NCBI GenBank assembly: GCA_038320345.1
Contig: JBBQED010000009.1
Location: 77,047 to 141,046, forward strand
Length of the DNA stretch: 64,000 bases
From: JBBQED01 sp038320345
GTDB taxonomy: Bacteria > Bacteroidota > Bacteroidia > AKYH767-A > OLB10
Direction of reading: 5' to 3'
Within the stretch, counting starts at the first letter, position 1; each line of letters begins with the position of its first letter. Made by a program: the position numbers and the translations under genes. The notes beneath the pieces are model-generated. The model was given only the letters and a program-made list of their open reading frames with translations. It did not search any database and was not told where the DNA came from. Positions 45,050 to 54,565 of this stretch are shown here, in pieces.

Positions 45050-48000
45050 CTACGATTTTTTATCGGATTTTGGAATATACATAGTGAATGTTGCACCTTG
45101 ACCGAGTACGGAATCCGCAATTATAAAACCGTTGTGATTACTCAGAATCTTTTTGCAAATAGCCAACCCTATTCCAGTCCCTGAATATTCATTCTTACCA
45201 TGCAGCCTTTGAAAAAGTTGAAATATTTTGGAAGAGTATTCCTTTTCAAAACCGATTCCATTATCAGCCACTTTTATGATGTGATAATTTAAAGTGCTAT
45301 TAGCAAAAGGATGATCAATCAATTCCCCTTCTATAAGCGAATAAGTAATGACAATATGAGGTTTAACTCCATTTGTATTGTACTTTAAAGAATTGTCAAG
45401 TAAATTGGTCATGAGTTGCGTAAGTTGCACCATAATTCCATCTAAAATCGGAAGTGTATCAGAGTCAATCCTTGCTTGTTTTTCTTCGATAATTTCATGT
45501 AAGTTAATTTTTACTTCTTCAAGAATAATATTTAGATCGCAAGCTTCAAATATTAGATCAGAGGTATTAGTTCTTGAAAAATCAAGTAAGGAATTAATAA
45601 GTCTTTGCATCCTTTCACTAGCAGAAATAATTCGCATGAAATAATCTTGGGTTTTCTCTTGAAATCTATCTGTTTCAAGAATCCGTTTGCTGAATACTTG
45701 TATCTTTCTTAAAGGTTCTTTTAGATCATGACTAGCGACATAGCTAAATGATGCCAGTTCGGCATTTATATTTTCAAGTTCCACATTTTTTGTTTGGAGT
45801 TCCTCAGTACGTTCTTTTACTTTTTTCCCCAATTCTTCAGCAAAGTTTCTCTGTTCCGTGATATCGGTATTTGTACCAATCCATCTTTCAACAATACCAT
45901 TAACATCTTTTACGGGATAAGCACGGGTCAGAAACCATCGATATTCCCCATCATGCCTGCGAAGAGGAAAAGTTAGCTCAAATGGTTCGCCCTTTTGCCA
46001 TAAATCAATAGAGATCTCTACAATATTTTTAACATGATCGGGATGATGTACTTTTTGCCATCCGAAGCCTTCCATTTCTGCAAAGGTTGTACCTGTATAT
46101 TCGTACCATTGCTGGTTATACCAATTTATCCATCCATCAGCATTAGCAATCCAAGCAAGGTTTTGAATACTATCTGCAAACAAGCGAAATTGTGTTTCAT
46201 TTTCTTGAACTTTTTCTTCAGCGAGTTTACGTTTAGTAATATCTGTAAAAAGCACGGCAACTTTATTATCCTTATCATCTTCTAATCTGAAAGCATACAC
46301 TTCAAACCAGCGGTTTAATTCTTTACTTTGCTCAACAAAATGATTTGCTATACCCGTTGAAGCGACTTTTCCATAAATCTGAAACCATCGGTCGCTCAGG
46401 TTCGGAACTAATTCTCGCATGGTTTTCCCAACAGGATTAGACGTACCTGAATGCTTCTCGAACATAGGATTAGCTTCCAAAAAAAGATAATCTACAGGCT
46501 GATTTTCATTATCGAAAATCATTTTGATTATACAAAAGCCCTGTTCCATAGTTTCAAATAAACCCCTATACTTTAATTCACTGGCTTTTAATTTTATTTC
46601 TGCCTCTTTCTGTTCAGTAATATCAATACTAATACCTGTAAGTGTCTCGGCCTCCCCTTTCTCATTATAATGAAACTTCCCAACAGAGTGAATATATCGT
46701 TGAGCACCGTCGTTAGCTCTTGTAATGCTATAGTTCACGTCATAAACTGTGTAGTTAACTCTAGATTCGTCTAACTTCTTGAAAATATTTTGTTTATCCT
46801 CTTGTAAAATTAGAGTATGCCAGTCTTCAAAGATCAGGTTTAAACGATGTTCATCATATCCCCACATTTTTTTATGCAAAGCACTCCACACTAATTCTTC
46901 CTTACGAATATTAAAAGACCAAGTACCAACATTCGCTGAATCAGTAGCAAGTTTTAAATAAGATGCCATTTGGCGAATTGCAAATTCACTTTCTTCAATT
47001 TTTTTTCTTGCATTTATTTGTTCAGTTACATCATATGCAAATACAAAAATACCTTCAGTTTCACCTTTTTCATTATCAAAGGATTGATAAGTAAAATTCA
47101 TAAAAGTTGATTCCAATAAACCATTACCTTTATCTAACATCACAGAAATCTCTTTTCCAATAAAAGGTTCGCCAGTCTTATATACATTATCAAGAAGGTC
47201 AACAAAACCTTGATCTGCTATTTCGGGTAATGCATCAAGCAGTGGTTTATCGATAATGTCACGGTTACCTACAAGCTCTAGATAAGCAGGATTCGCAAAT
47301 TCAAATACATGATCAGGTCCTTTGAGGATAGCAAGCACAGCAGGCGCTTGAGTAAAAAAATTATGGAGCGACATCCGTTCCCTTTGTAAGCGCTTTTCAT
47401 TTTTTTCAATTATTTTACGAGCATTCACCGTTTCTGTTACTTCATAAGAAGTCACTATAATCCCCTCCACCTCGCCCTTTTCATCTCGCTTAGGTTCATA
47501 AACAAAGTCGAAATAAGCGTTTTCCAAAGTTCCATTACGATTCAGTAGTGTATTTATTTCTTTACCATTAAATTGAATCCCCGTATTATAAACTTCAGTA
47601 AGGAGTTTTTCATAGGTTTGAGCTTTTATTTCTGGAAATACATCTAATAACGGCTTTTTTAAAACTTCAACTTCTTCTTTCCGCCAGAGTTCTAACTGTT
47701 TTCTATTTACTAGATCAATGATAAAATTTGGGCCGGAGATTACTGACATCGCTACCGGTGCCTGCAATATTAAGTTTCGTAAATTTGCTTCACTTTCTTC
47801 AATCTTTCTTCTGGCAATTGCTTGCTCTGTAATATCCTGAAGTGTTCCATTGAATCGATAAGCAATTTTATTATTTCCAAACCAAGCCTTCCCTTTACCT
47901 CGAACAATAATTTCTTTATGAGAACTTGGATTGATGATACTATATTCCACATCGAAATGCCCACCTAATTCATATAGCAATGCATTTTGAATTCCTTTTG

Positions 48001-48703
48001 AAACGCGCTCTCTGTCTTTTACGGAAATCGCCTCTAAAGCCTTTGAAAGGTCGTTTTCAATTTCATCCTGTAAGCCAAACCACTCCTTAAGGCGGTGATT
48101 GCATGTAAATTTTTTTGTGATTGGATTAAAATCCCATGTCCCTAACTCCGCTGCTTCAATGGCGAAATTAAGTTGATCATTGCTTTCTGATATTTTTTTA
48201 AATGAATTAACCTTTTCTGTAGTTTCGATTACTGTAACCAGCACTCCACCTACTTCACCATCTTCTAACCTGATAGGACTGTATGAGAAATCAAAAACAC
48301 ATTCTTCTAAATATCCATTCCTGTCTAATTGCAAAATAAAATCAGGAAAGCCAATTGATGTTCCCTGCATAACTCCTTCAAACATTGGTCCTATCGTAGG
48401 CCATATTTCCGCAAAAGTTTTTCGCGTGCTGATACCCAATGCCTGTGGATGCTTTGTTGCGCCAAGAATTGGACGGTAACCATCATTATACAATTGTATA
48501 AATTCACTACCCCAAGCTATATACATTCCAAATGGACTATCCAGCATAATACCCACTGCGATCCGCAAACTTTGTGGCCATGTATCAGGACTCCCAATCG
48601 CAGTTTTTGACCAATCCAATGAACGTATAAGCTCACCCATTTCCTTGCCGCCTGAGAGGAATTTCAAATAATTAGCTTCAGTTGTGTTTTTTGCAGAGTC
48701 CAT
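45050..48703 (-). CDS. Multi-PAS sensor histidine kinase (seven PAS-like domains)
   Basis: 1217 residues, no membrane segment. About seven PAS/PAC units: from ~30 (DSPFGMYIAW), ~180 (LGTWDFNPITKK), ~310 (APVAMSVISGPN), ~440 (APAVLAILKGPD), ~590 (VGTWSFNIRKEE), ~715 (EQGFCIIKMIFD) and ~840 (NLAWIANADG). HisKA lies at ~985-1050 with the H-box SYVASHDLKEPLRK, and HATPase at ~1090-1215 (NLLDNSLKYN, DNGIGFEKE, GTGIGLA). No receiver and no adjacent regulator, so an orphan kinase; the YtxH-type stress genes around it are possible context only. Two PAS pairs are near repeats of each other. Confidence 0.9.
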   Translation of the reverse strand: MDSAKNTTEANYLKFLSGGKEMGELIRSLDWSKTAIGSPDTWPQSLRIAVGIMLDSPFGMYIAWGSEFIQLYNDGYRPILGATKHPQALGISTRKTFAEIWPTIGPMFEGVMQGTSIGFPDFILQLDRNGYLEECVFDFSYSPIRLEDGEVGGVLVTVIETTEKVNSFKKISESNDQLNFAIEAAELGTWDFNPITKKFTCNHRLKEWFGLQDEIENDLSKALEAISVKDRERVSKGIQNALLYELGGHFDVEYSIINPSSHKEIIVRGKGKAWFGNNKIAYRFNGTLQDITEQAIARRKIEESEANLRNLILQAPVAMSVISGPNFIIDLVNRKQLELWRKEEVEVLKKPLLDVFPEIKAQTYEKLLTEVYNTGIQFNGKEINTLLNRNGTLENAYFDFVYEPKRDEKGEVEGIIVTSYEVTETVNARKIIEKNEKRLQRERMSLHNFFTQAPAVLAILKGPDHVFEFANPAYLELVGNRDIIDKPLLDALPEIADQGFVDLLDNVYKTGEPFIGKEISVMLDKGNGLLESTFMNFTYQSFDNEKGETEGIFVFAYDVTEQINARKKIEESEFAIRQMASYLKLATDSANVGTWSFNIRKEELVWSALHKKMWGYDEHRLNLIFEDWHTLILQEDKQNIFKKLDESRVNYTVYDVNYSITRANDGAQRYIHSVGKFHYNEKGEAETLTGISIDITEQKEAEIKLKASELKYRGLFETMEQGFCIIKMIFDNENQPVDYLFLEANPMFEKHSGTSNPVGKTMRELVPNLSDRWFQIYGKVASTGIANHFVEQSKELNRWFEVYAFRLEDDKDNKVAVLFTDITKRKLAEEKVQENETQFRLFADSIQNLAWIANADGWINWYNQQWYEYTGTTFAEMEGFGWQKVHHPDHVKNIVEISIDLWQKGEPFELTFPLRRHDGEYRWFLTRAYPVKDVNGIVERWIGTNTDITEQRNFAEELGKKVKERTEELQTKNVELENINAELASFSYVASHDLKEPLRKIQVFSKRILETDRFQEKTQDYFMRIISASERMQRLINSLLDFSRTNTSDLIFEACDLNIILEEVKINLHEIIEEKQARIDSDTLPILDGIMVQLTQLMTNLLDNSLKYNTNGVKPHIVITYSLIEGELIDHPFANSTLNYHIIKVADNGIGFEKEYSSKIFQLFQRLHGKNEYSGTGIGLAICKKILSNHNGFIIADSVLGQGATFTMYIPKSDKKS

Positions 48704-49001
48704 GATCCTTACAATAGAATAAAAAATTATCAGTTGGCTTAAAATACAATATATTAAGCTTCATCTCATTGATTTTCAAATTATTGAACTTTTTTAATTT
48801 TAAGTGAAGCTCCAAATTAAATAGAAGTCCTAATGTAGGCAAAAAGCAAACTTCTTCTTTTCAAAAATTAGTAAAATTCAAATAAAATTTTTCAGTATCG
48901 TTCAATCCTATTTAAAAATACAAATTCAAAAATATTTTTTTGATGCAAATTTGATAGTAAATAACGCTAAGAATTAAAGTTGATATTAATAAAAAAATCA
49001 A
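48704..49001. other. Intergenic spacer
   Basis: About 300 bp, very AT-rich. No gene, repeat or clear promoter found. Confidence 0.4.
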
Positions 49002-52000
49002 TTATGGATGAACAGAAAAAAGAAACAAAGAAGCATTATTGTCAACCAATGCTTGGTCTAAGACATCTACGAATCCATCTCCATTCACATCAGTACTATA
49101 ATATCCGAAAGCGAATGATCCTGCATCATTATCGATTGAACTTTGATCTAATACATCAATGAATTCGTCTTGTATTGAGATATCTCCACTATACATTGCC
49201 CATATTCCAGTATCAATTAATTTCATACTATTACCATATGATTGTGAATTTGCAGTACTGAAATTATAAGTGGTAAGATTAGAAAACAGTATCGGAATTG
49301 ATGACCAGATTTGCATTCCATTGCGATGTTTTATTGCAATATAATAACTTAATCCATTTAAGGTAGAAGTCAAATTGATAGCAGCACTTCCATTGGTTGA
49401 AAGTACAACTTTAGATGCAGAAATTACGGAATAAGGACTATTTGTAGCGTGTAATTCTACTGAAATCGTATCTGTTTTTGAAACTGTTGCTCCACTCACG
49501 CCTTCGTTTAATAATACTGGAGCCATTAAACCTGAGCCACTATAAAATCCCTCAATATATACCGTTATGTTTAATGTAATATTGGTATAAATAAAATTAC
49601 TAGCCGTATTTACATTGCATGCTCCAGTGAGCAAAGTAATAACACCAGTTCCTCCTCCTGCGGGTGCAGTAGTTGTAATTTGGCTATTATTCACAATCGT
49701 AAAAGTTGAACTTACTCCGTTAAATTTCACACCTATGCAATTATTCATATTTGAACCATTGATCGTAACCAAAGTTCCTACCCCTCCTGTAGCAGGACTA
49801 AAATTTGAGATAACAGGAGCGTTAATTACTGTTACAGAAAAGTTCGGTGACACGACACCGTTACCACATACACTGGAACCTTTCACATTCACAACTCCAG
49901 AAATCGCAGCACCAGAAAAATTAACAGTAATCACATTGGTATTAGCGCCTGATACTATTGCAGCCCCTGTGGGTACTGACCAGATATAGCCTGTAGCTCC
50001 AGAAATTACTGGTATTGAATATATAATTCCAGACTGACCGGCACAAACTGAAGGAGTACCTGAAATACTTCCCGCGGCGCTCGCTAACGAATTAATGGTA
50101 ATGTCGGAGCCATTGTTAGTTCCAATGATTGCCGGAGAGGAACTACGTACTCTAACTCTGTAAAAGGAAGATGCTGCTAATCCTAACGGGATAGTAGTAT
50201 TAATAATTCCACTATTTACAGAATTTACCGTAGCTAGAGTAGTAGCGATTGGGCTAAATGAACCATTTACATCTGAGAGTTCAAGCGTGAAAATATTCCC
50301 TGCCGATGCAGGTCCATTAGAATAATAAGTCACTGAAATCATATTTCCGGGGCAATATGTATTTACTTGTAACGGTTGAGTTAGAAGTGTAGTAAATGGA
50401 GCAGCACCGTTTGCAATTGCAAAATTCACATTGGAAATATCAAAGAAGATATTGCCAATCGATTCAATTTTAATTCTTGCAGTGGTGGTAGGAAGATTCG
50501 GAACACTCCAACTTTCACTACCATCATTTGGAGTACTTGCAAAAAGCAAATAAGGGTAAGTAAAACCGCCATCTACTGAAAGAGAAATTTTAACATTAGG
50601 GCTATTAAACGGGGCAATATTAGTAGCGGCTACATTCCATAAGATATTCTGTGAAGTGCCCGCGTTCCACGTTACCAAAGTGTTTGGTGAGGTTACAGAA
50701 AACGAACTTCCAGCAACTACTGAAATATTCAGCGTAGTATCTGGATGCATTACCCCACCTCCATTTAAACGGTTGTCCCTTACCGTTAGTCGGAACTTCA
50801 TTGTGCGAGCGGCAGTAGGCAAAACTTCACCTACTGAAGTAACGTTATTAATCAGATCACTAAGCGCAGGGAAAGTGCGTGAAGGAGAGGAAGAAGGAAG
50901 AAAAGGACGAAATAATGGGGCTGTCCCTGCTGAAATACTCCATACTCCCGCAGCACCAAGATCATATTCCTCCCAGCAATACGTTAATGGATCACCGTTA
51001 GGATCTGTTCCTGCGCCAGTAAGTACGAAAGGAGTAGAAACAGGTATCGAATAAACTGCCCCAACACTGGTCACTACAGGAGGTGTATTCCCTGTGCTAG
51101 TAGTAACTGGACAAGTGCTACCATTTCCAGTAGTCGTGTAAATGGTAATCTCATCAAAACTAGCGGTATGAAATGTTGCTATACTGTGGGGCGCTAAATC
51201 ATCCGAACCACAAATTCCGGCATAGGCCATAATCGTAATTCCACTTCCTGATTCATAGGCAGTAGAAGCATTTCTATTTCCACCAGCACAAGAGCCTAAG
51301 GCACTATTAAATGTATGGTTACCTCCAAATTGATGGCCCATTTCATGGGCTACATAATCGATATCATAACCATCTCCAATTGGAGCTGAAGAACCAGTAA
51401 CTCCTCGGGCTTTATTACCTGATGAACAAACAACACCGAGGCCTGCAACACCACCACCACCGGTACTGAAAACATGTCCGATATCATAGTTAGCACTGCC
51501 GATTAAACTTGTAATGGTAGTTTGATTTTGCCCTAACATAGTACTTCCATTTCCATTAGTATAAGGATCAGTACTCGCATTAGTATAAATTAATAAAGAA
51601 TTATTTGCAATAAGAACAAGACGAATTGAAAGCTCCACCTCATAAACACCAGTCACACGGTTAATGGAGGTAACAATACCGGATAGTGCACCTGCTTGCG
51701 TACCTCCATAATAAGCGGCATACTCACCAGTGCAGGCGAGTGCTAACCGATATGTTTTTAACTGCGTGCCGACCGCGCGCTGCGAATATCCGCTTGAATT
51801 TGCAGAAGAGTACTTACGAATACTCGAATCAACATCGCACTGAAAAACTTCATTATGTCGAGCATACTTTTTATCATAACAGATATACAAATTTAAATTC
51901 CCTAACTGAAAAGGTTCAATAAAAAAATCACCTTTAGCAGATAAAATCATCGCATGAAACCCAAATAAAGTATAATCGAAACGAGCATAAGCACTGGGAT

Positions 52001-52355
52001 CATCTATACCTTGAGCAGAAAAAGTTTTGATTCCAGGGAAATTTTTGGATAAATCAGGATGCATGACAGGAGACTCCAAGACTTTAAAACGACTGAATGT
52101 TCCATCTGGCAGGGGAACTTCCAGTAAAATTCCGGAATCAATTCCATTTCCTTCCAATGGCGCTGAATTTAATAAGTTTTCTATCGATGAAAGATCAAGA
52201 TGGTAAGCAGAATATTGCTCAGGTCGAATAATATTATCTGCAGTTACAGGAAGTTGATTGGGGTGGATTATTGACCAAAAATTGCGCCCATTATCTTGCG
52301 CTAAAAGCGTATTCACAACACCACAAACTAAAATAAGTATAATAATTTTTTTCAT
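49002..52355 (-). CDS. Secreted reprolysin-type zinc metalloprotease with dockerin-like C-terminus
   Basis: 1117 residues. A signal peptide (IIILILVCGVVNTLLAQ) precedes a propeptide-like N-terminus, then the M12B/reprolysin-like catalytic domain at ~195-410 with the zinc site HEMGHQFGGNH near residue 337 and a downstream MAYAGIC Met-turn. Beta-sandwich modules follow, including an IPT/TIG domain (PATGGVGTLVTINGSNM). The end has two EF-hand-like repeats (DEFIDVLDQSSIDND and DVNGDGFVDVLDQALVDNN), a dockerin-like pair, instead of a typical T9SS C-terminal domain. Extracellular or surface protease. Monocistronic. Confidence 0.9.
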   Translation of the reverse strand: MKKIIILILVCGVVNTLLAQDNGRNFWSIIHPNQLPVTADNIIRPEQYSAYHLDLSSIENLLNSAPLEGNGIDSGILLEVPLPDGTFSRFKVLESPVMHPDLSKNFPGIKTFSAQGIDDPSAYARFDYTLFGFHAMILSAKGDFFIEPFQLGNLNLYICYDKKYARHNEVFQCDVDSSIRKYSSANSSGYSQRAVGTQLKTYRLALACTGEYAAYYGGTQAGALSGIVTSINRVTGVYEVELSIRLVLIANNSLLIYTNASTDPYTNGNGSTMLGQNQTTITSLIGSANYDIGHVFSTGGGGVAGLGVVCSSGNKARGVTGSSAPIGDGYDIDYVAHEMGHQFGGNHTFNSALGSCAGGNRNASTAYESGSGITIMAYAGICGSDDLAPHSIATFHTASFDEITIYTTTGNGSTCPVTTSTGNTPPVVTSVGAVYSIPVSTPFVLTGAGTDPNGDPLTYCWEEYDLGAAGVWSISAGTAPLFRPFLPSSSPSRTFPALSDLINNVTSVGEVLPTAARTMKFRLTVRDNRLNGGGVMHPDTTLNISVVAGSSFSVTSPNTLVTWNAGTSQNILWNVAATNIAPFNSPNVKISLSVDGGFTYPYLLFASTPNDGSESWSVPNLPTTTARIKIESIGNIFFDISNVNFAIANGAAPFTTLLTQPLQVNTYCPGNMISVTYYSNGPASAGNIFTLELSDVNGSFSPIATTLATVNSVNSGIINTTIPLGLAASSFYRVRVRSSSPAIIGTNNGSDITINSLASAAGSISGTPSVCAGQSGIIYSIPVISGATGYIWSVPTGAAIVSGANTNVITVNFSGAAISGVVNVKGSSVCGNGVVSPNFSVTVINAPVISNFSPATGGVGTLVTINGSNMNNCIGVKFNGVSSTFTIVNNSQITTTAPAGGGTGVITLLTGACNVNTASNFIYTNITLNITVYIEGFYSGSGLMAPVLLNEGVSGATVSKTDTISVELHATNSPYSVISASKVVLSTNGSAAINLTSTLNGLSYYIAIKHRNGMQIWSSIPILFSNLTTYNFSTANSQSYGNSMKLIDTGIWAMYSGDISIQDEFIDVLDQSSIDNDAGSFAFGYYSTDVNGDGFVDVLDQALVDNNASLFLFSVHP

Positions 52356-52689
52356 AACCAGACTTCACTTTTGGGGATTAACACTCTATTTCCCAGAGAT
52401 GCGTCTTGGCTAAATGAAAATAAAAACGAAAAAAGGCTCACCTCTGAATTCAAATCTACGACAAGAATATGGAATCTGAAAGTAAAAAAAGCAAAATCTG
52501 CTTAATAAAAGGACTGCCAACCAAAAAACAGGGTAATGCAAGTAAAGAAAGTCAATAAACTAAGCAACAATAACAAAAAATTGAAAGTATCAGGTTGAGT
52601 AACTCTATTTACTAATCATTGTCAATCTTAAAAAGAAGAGGGAGAACTGCAATTCTGCTGATCTCCCTCTTCTCCATCGAAAACAAGTA
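52356..52689. other. Intergenic spacer
   Basis: About 330 bp without a gene; it contains the terminator of the lipoprotein gene at 52631-52672. Confidence 0.45.
52631..52672 (-). terminator. Terminator of the cassette-2 lipoprotein
   Basis: 11-bp perfect stem GAAGAGGGAGA / TCTCCCTCTTC with a 16-nt loop, followed on the minus strand by TTTT. Confidence 0.8.
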
Positions 52690-53148
52690 TTATTTCTTCT
52701 TTTTATTCTTATCTGCAAGATCAGAGATAGATTTACCTAAGTCATCCATATCTTGATTAAAGCTAATTTTAAATGTATCCCAATTATCTTTGGTTGTATC
52801 CTTGAAATCCTCAATTCGCGTTTTCATCATAGCATTGCGTTTTTCCAATTCATCCAACTGCTTTTCATATTGCATTTTCAAGTCTCTTTTTTCAGACTTA
52901 AGGTTTTCCTTTATTACAGCTATTTTCTGTTCATTTTCAGCAATTCTTGCTTGCGCATCTGAACGATAACGCATCGCTTCAGCTACAGAATCAGCACGTG
53001 CCGCATTCAATTCATCTTTAGCTTGATTCAAATCTTCCTTTGCATCTTCTACTTTTTCTTCCTTTTTTTCTGTGGAAGAATTGCAACCAGAGACTATTCC
53101 ACCAAGGATAATACTGAATAAGGTCGCCTTAAAAATATTTAATTTCAT
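52690..53148 (-). CDS. Coiled-coil lipoprotein
   Basis: 152 residues. Lipobox IVSGC, then a nearly continuous charged coiled coil (EEKVEDAKEDLNQAKDELNA; KSEKRDLKMQYEKQLDELEK) and an SLADKNKKKK end. No catalytic motif. It resembles apolipoprotein-like/YtxH-associated helical lipoproteins and may coat or tether membranes. It is downstream of the second YtxH/holin cassette but has its own upstream GTTTTATG element at 10 nt, so it is probably a separate unit. Confidence 0.7.
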   Translation of the reverse strand: MKLNIFKATLFSIILGGIVSGCNSSTEKKEEKVEDAKEDLNQAKDELNAARADSVAEAMRYRSDAQARIAENEQKIAVIKENLKSEKRDLKMQYEKQLDELEKRNAMMKTRIEDFKDTTKDNWDTFKISFNQDMDDLGKSISDLADKNKKKK

Positions 53149-53260
53149 GTTGTAATGAGTTTTATGTAAAATACTGTATAAATGATTTCTAATCTAATTT
53201 TAACACTTCGTTAATCAGCAAATAATCTTCCTATAAAGCCATCAGATCTTATAGATTATA

Positions 53261-53677
53261 CTAAGTTGGCCTCAATACTTTTCCTAAAAGATTTTTAAAA
53301 CCGGAGACGATTTTAGTAGAATTTTTCTTGATAAGAATTTTAGAAATATTCTCTGCTATCACCGATGTTACGAAGCCTTTAATGCTCCTATTTTTCCCCA
53401 GCACAGCATCAATAATAAAGTTTGCTCCAACATTTAATCCAGCATTTGCTACATTAAATCCCTCATGAGCGGCTTTACCTTTACCTTCATTATCAGAAAG
53501 AGCTAAAACTATAGATGATAAAGAAAGTTGCTCAGTAAATTCATTCAATGAAATGTTTAATTCATCCCTTTGAATTCTTTTTTTTAAACGAACCTCTTCT
53601 AATCGAATCCTTAATTCATTATAATTAGAAATATAATCATTTTGCAAATTATCTTTCATAGATTTAAACTTGGTCAT
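53261..53677 (-). CDS. Coiled-coil/amphipathic protein of the second YtxH-holin cassette
   Basis: 138 residues from ATG 53677 (MTKFKSMKDNLQNDY); the frame opens at 53695. A 14-nt overlap with the holin-like stop matches the first cassette. The N-terminal charged coiled coil (LRIRLEEVRLKKRIQRDELN) precedes an amphipathic region (NVGANFIIDAVLGKNRSIKG). It looks like a diverged paralogue of 20384-20800. Function unknown. Confidence 0.6.
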   Translation of the reverse strand: MTKFKSMKDNLQNDYISNYNELRIRLEEVRLKKRIQRDELNISLNEFTEQLSLSSIVLALSDNEGKGKAAHEGFNVANAGLNVGANFIIDAVLGKNRSIKGFVTSVIAENISKILIKKNSTKIVSGFKNLLGKVLRPT

Positions 53678-54020
53678 CGGTTTTACTGAATGCAAGCCGA
53701 ACTATTTTGTTACGGATAGGCTGATGTAGCCATTTCTTCCGAAACAACCAGAGCAGCACACCCGTAACAAAATAAAATCCTGCAATAAGAAAGAAACCTT
53801 CAAAATAATTACCGAAGAACATGGAAAGATAAACCCCTAAGCCAATACTACCGAAAATAACAAAAAGCAGTCCGGTCAATGCGACTATAATATTAGAGAG
53901 TATCCCAGAACCTAATTCTGAAGATCGTTCAGTTGTTTCCAGTTTAATCAATTCCAGATTGGTATCCAGATATCTTTCTAGGTCCCCGGCAAATTCCTTT
54001 ATTTTAAGCAATTTAGGCAT
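53664..54020 (-). CDS. Phage holin family protein (Holin-X / YqjE-like)
   Basis: 118 residues. An amphipathic N-terminus (KEFAGDLERYLDTNLELIKL) is followed by two membrane helices (IIVALTGLLFVIFGSIGLGV and FFLIAGFYFVTGVLLWLF). Same family and same operon position as 20787-21137. Confidence 0.8.
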   Translation of the reverse strand: MPKLLKIKEFAGDLERYLDTNLELIKLETTERSSELGSGILSNIIVALTGLLFVIFGSIGLGVYLSMFFGNYFEGFFLIAGFYFVTGVLLWLFRKKWLHQPIRNKIVRLAFSKTDDQV

Positions 54021-54103
54021 ATTCGTGATAAATTTATATTCACACTTTCTAATTAAAAAATTAGCCAGTCTGACAAATCATCCCAGCTAACTTTTTATTC
54101 TGC

Positions 54104-54400
54104 CTAGCCATTATTTTTTACTGAATCAACTTTTTGTTTAAACATATTGGACATATTGTCCATTTTATCTTCAGCTTTTTCTTGGAGATCTTCTGCTTTA
54201 TGTTTTACTGAACTTGCTTCATCCCTAAACTTTCTTTTGAAGTCACCGGCAAGATCTTTTGCTCCGTCCATAATTTTACCTCTAGTATTCCCACCACGAT
54301 CTGGAGCAAACAATACTCCGATGGCCGCACCAGCAATAGCTCCGATTAATAATGCACCTATAATAATGCCTGCATCATTTGATTTTTCTGTGTATTTCAT
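54104..54400 (-). CDS. YtxH domain-containing protein
   Basis: 98 residues. Membrane helix (IIIGALLIGAIAGAAIGVLF), hallmark APDRGGNTRGK, then a long charged helical tail with KHKAEDLQEKAEDKMDN repeats. First gene of the second cassette, parallel to 21178-21489. Confidence 0.88.
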   Translation of the reverse strand: MKYTEKSNDAGIIIGALLIGAIAGAAIGVLFAPDRGGNTRGKIMDGAKDLAGDFKRKFRDEASSVKHKAEDLQEKAEDKMDNMSNMFKQKVDSVKNNG

Positions 54401-54565
54401 AATTTCAAGTGTTATTTTCTGTTATCAACCAAATTCAACTGTGAATTCTAATAGGACAAAGGTCAGCTAATACTGGCACTGATACGTTATACTTTGGCAG
54501 ATTAAATTTACAAGATTAACACCAAAATTATGGATCGAAGATTAAAGGAAAATCAGATGAGAAAA

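Noticed and set aside
49615..49989. Plus-strand 124-residue frame antisense to the metalloprotease
   Set aside because: Entirely within a well-supported gene; composition follows the opposite strand.
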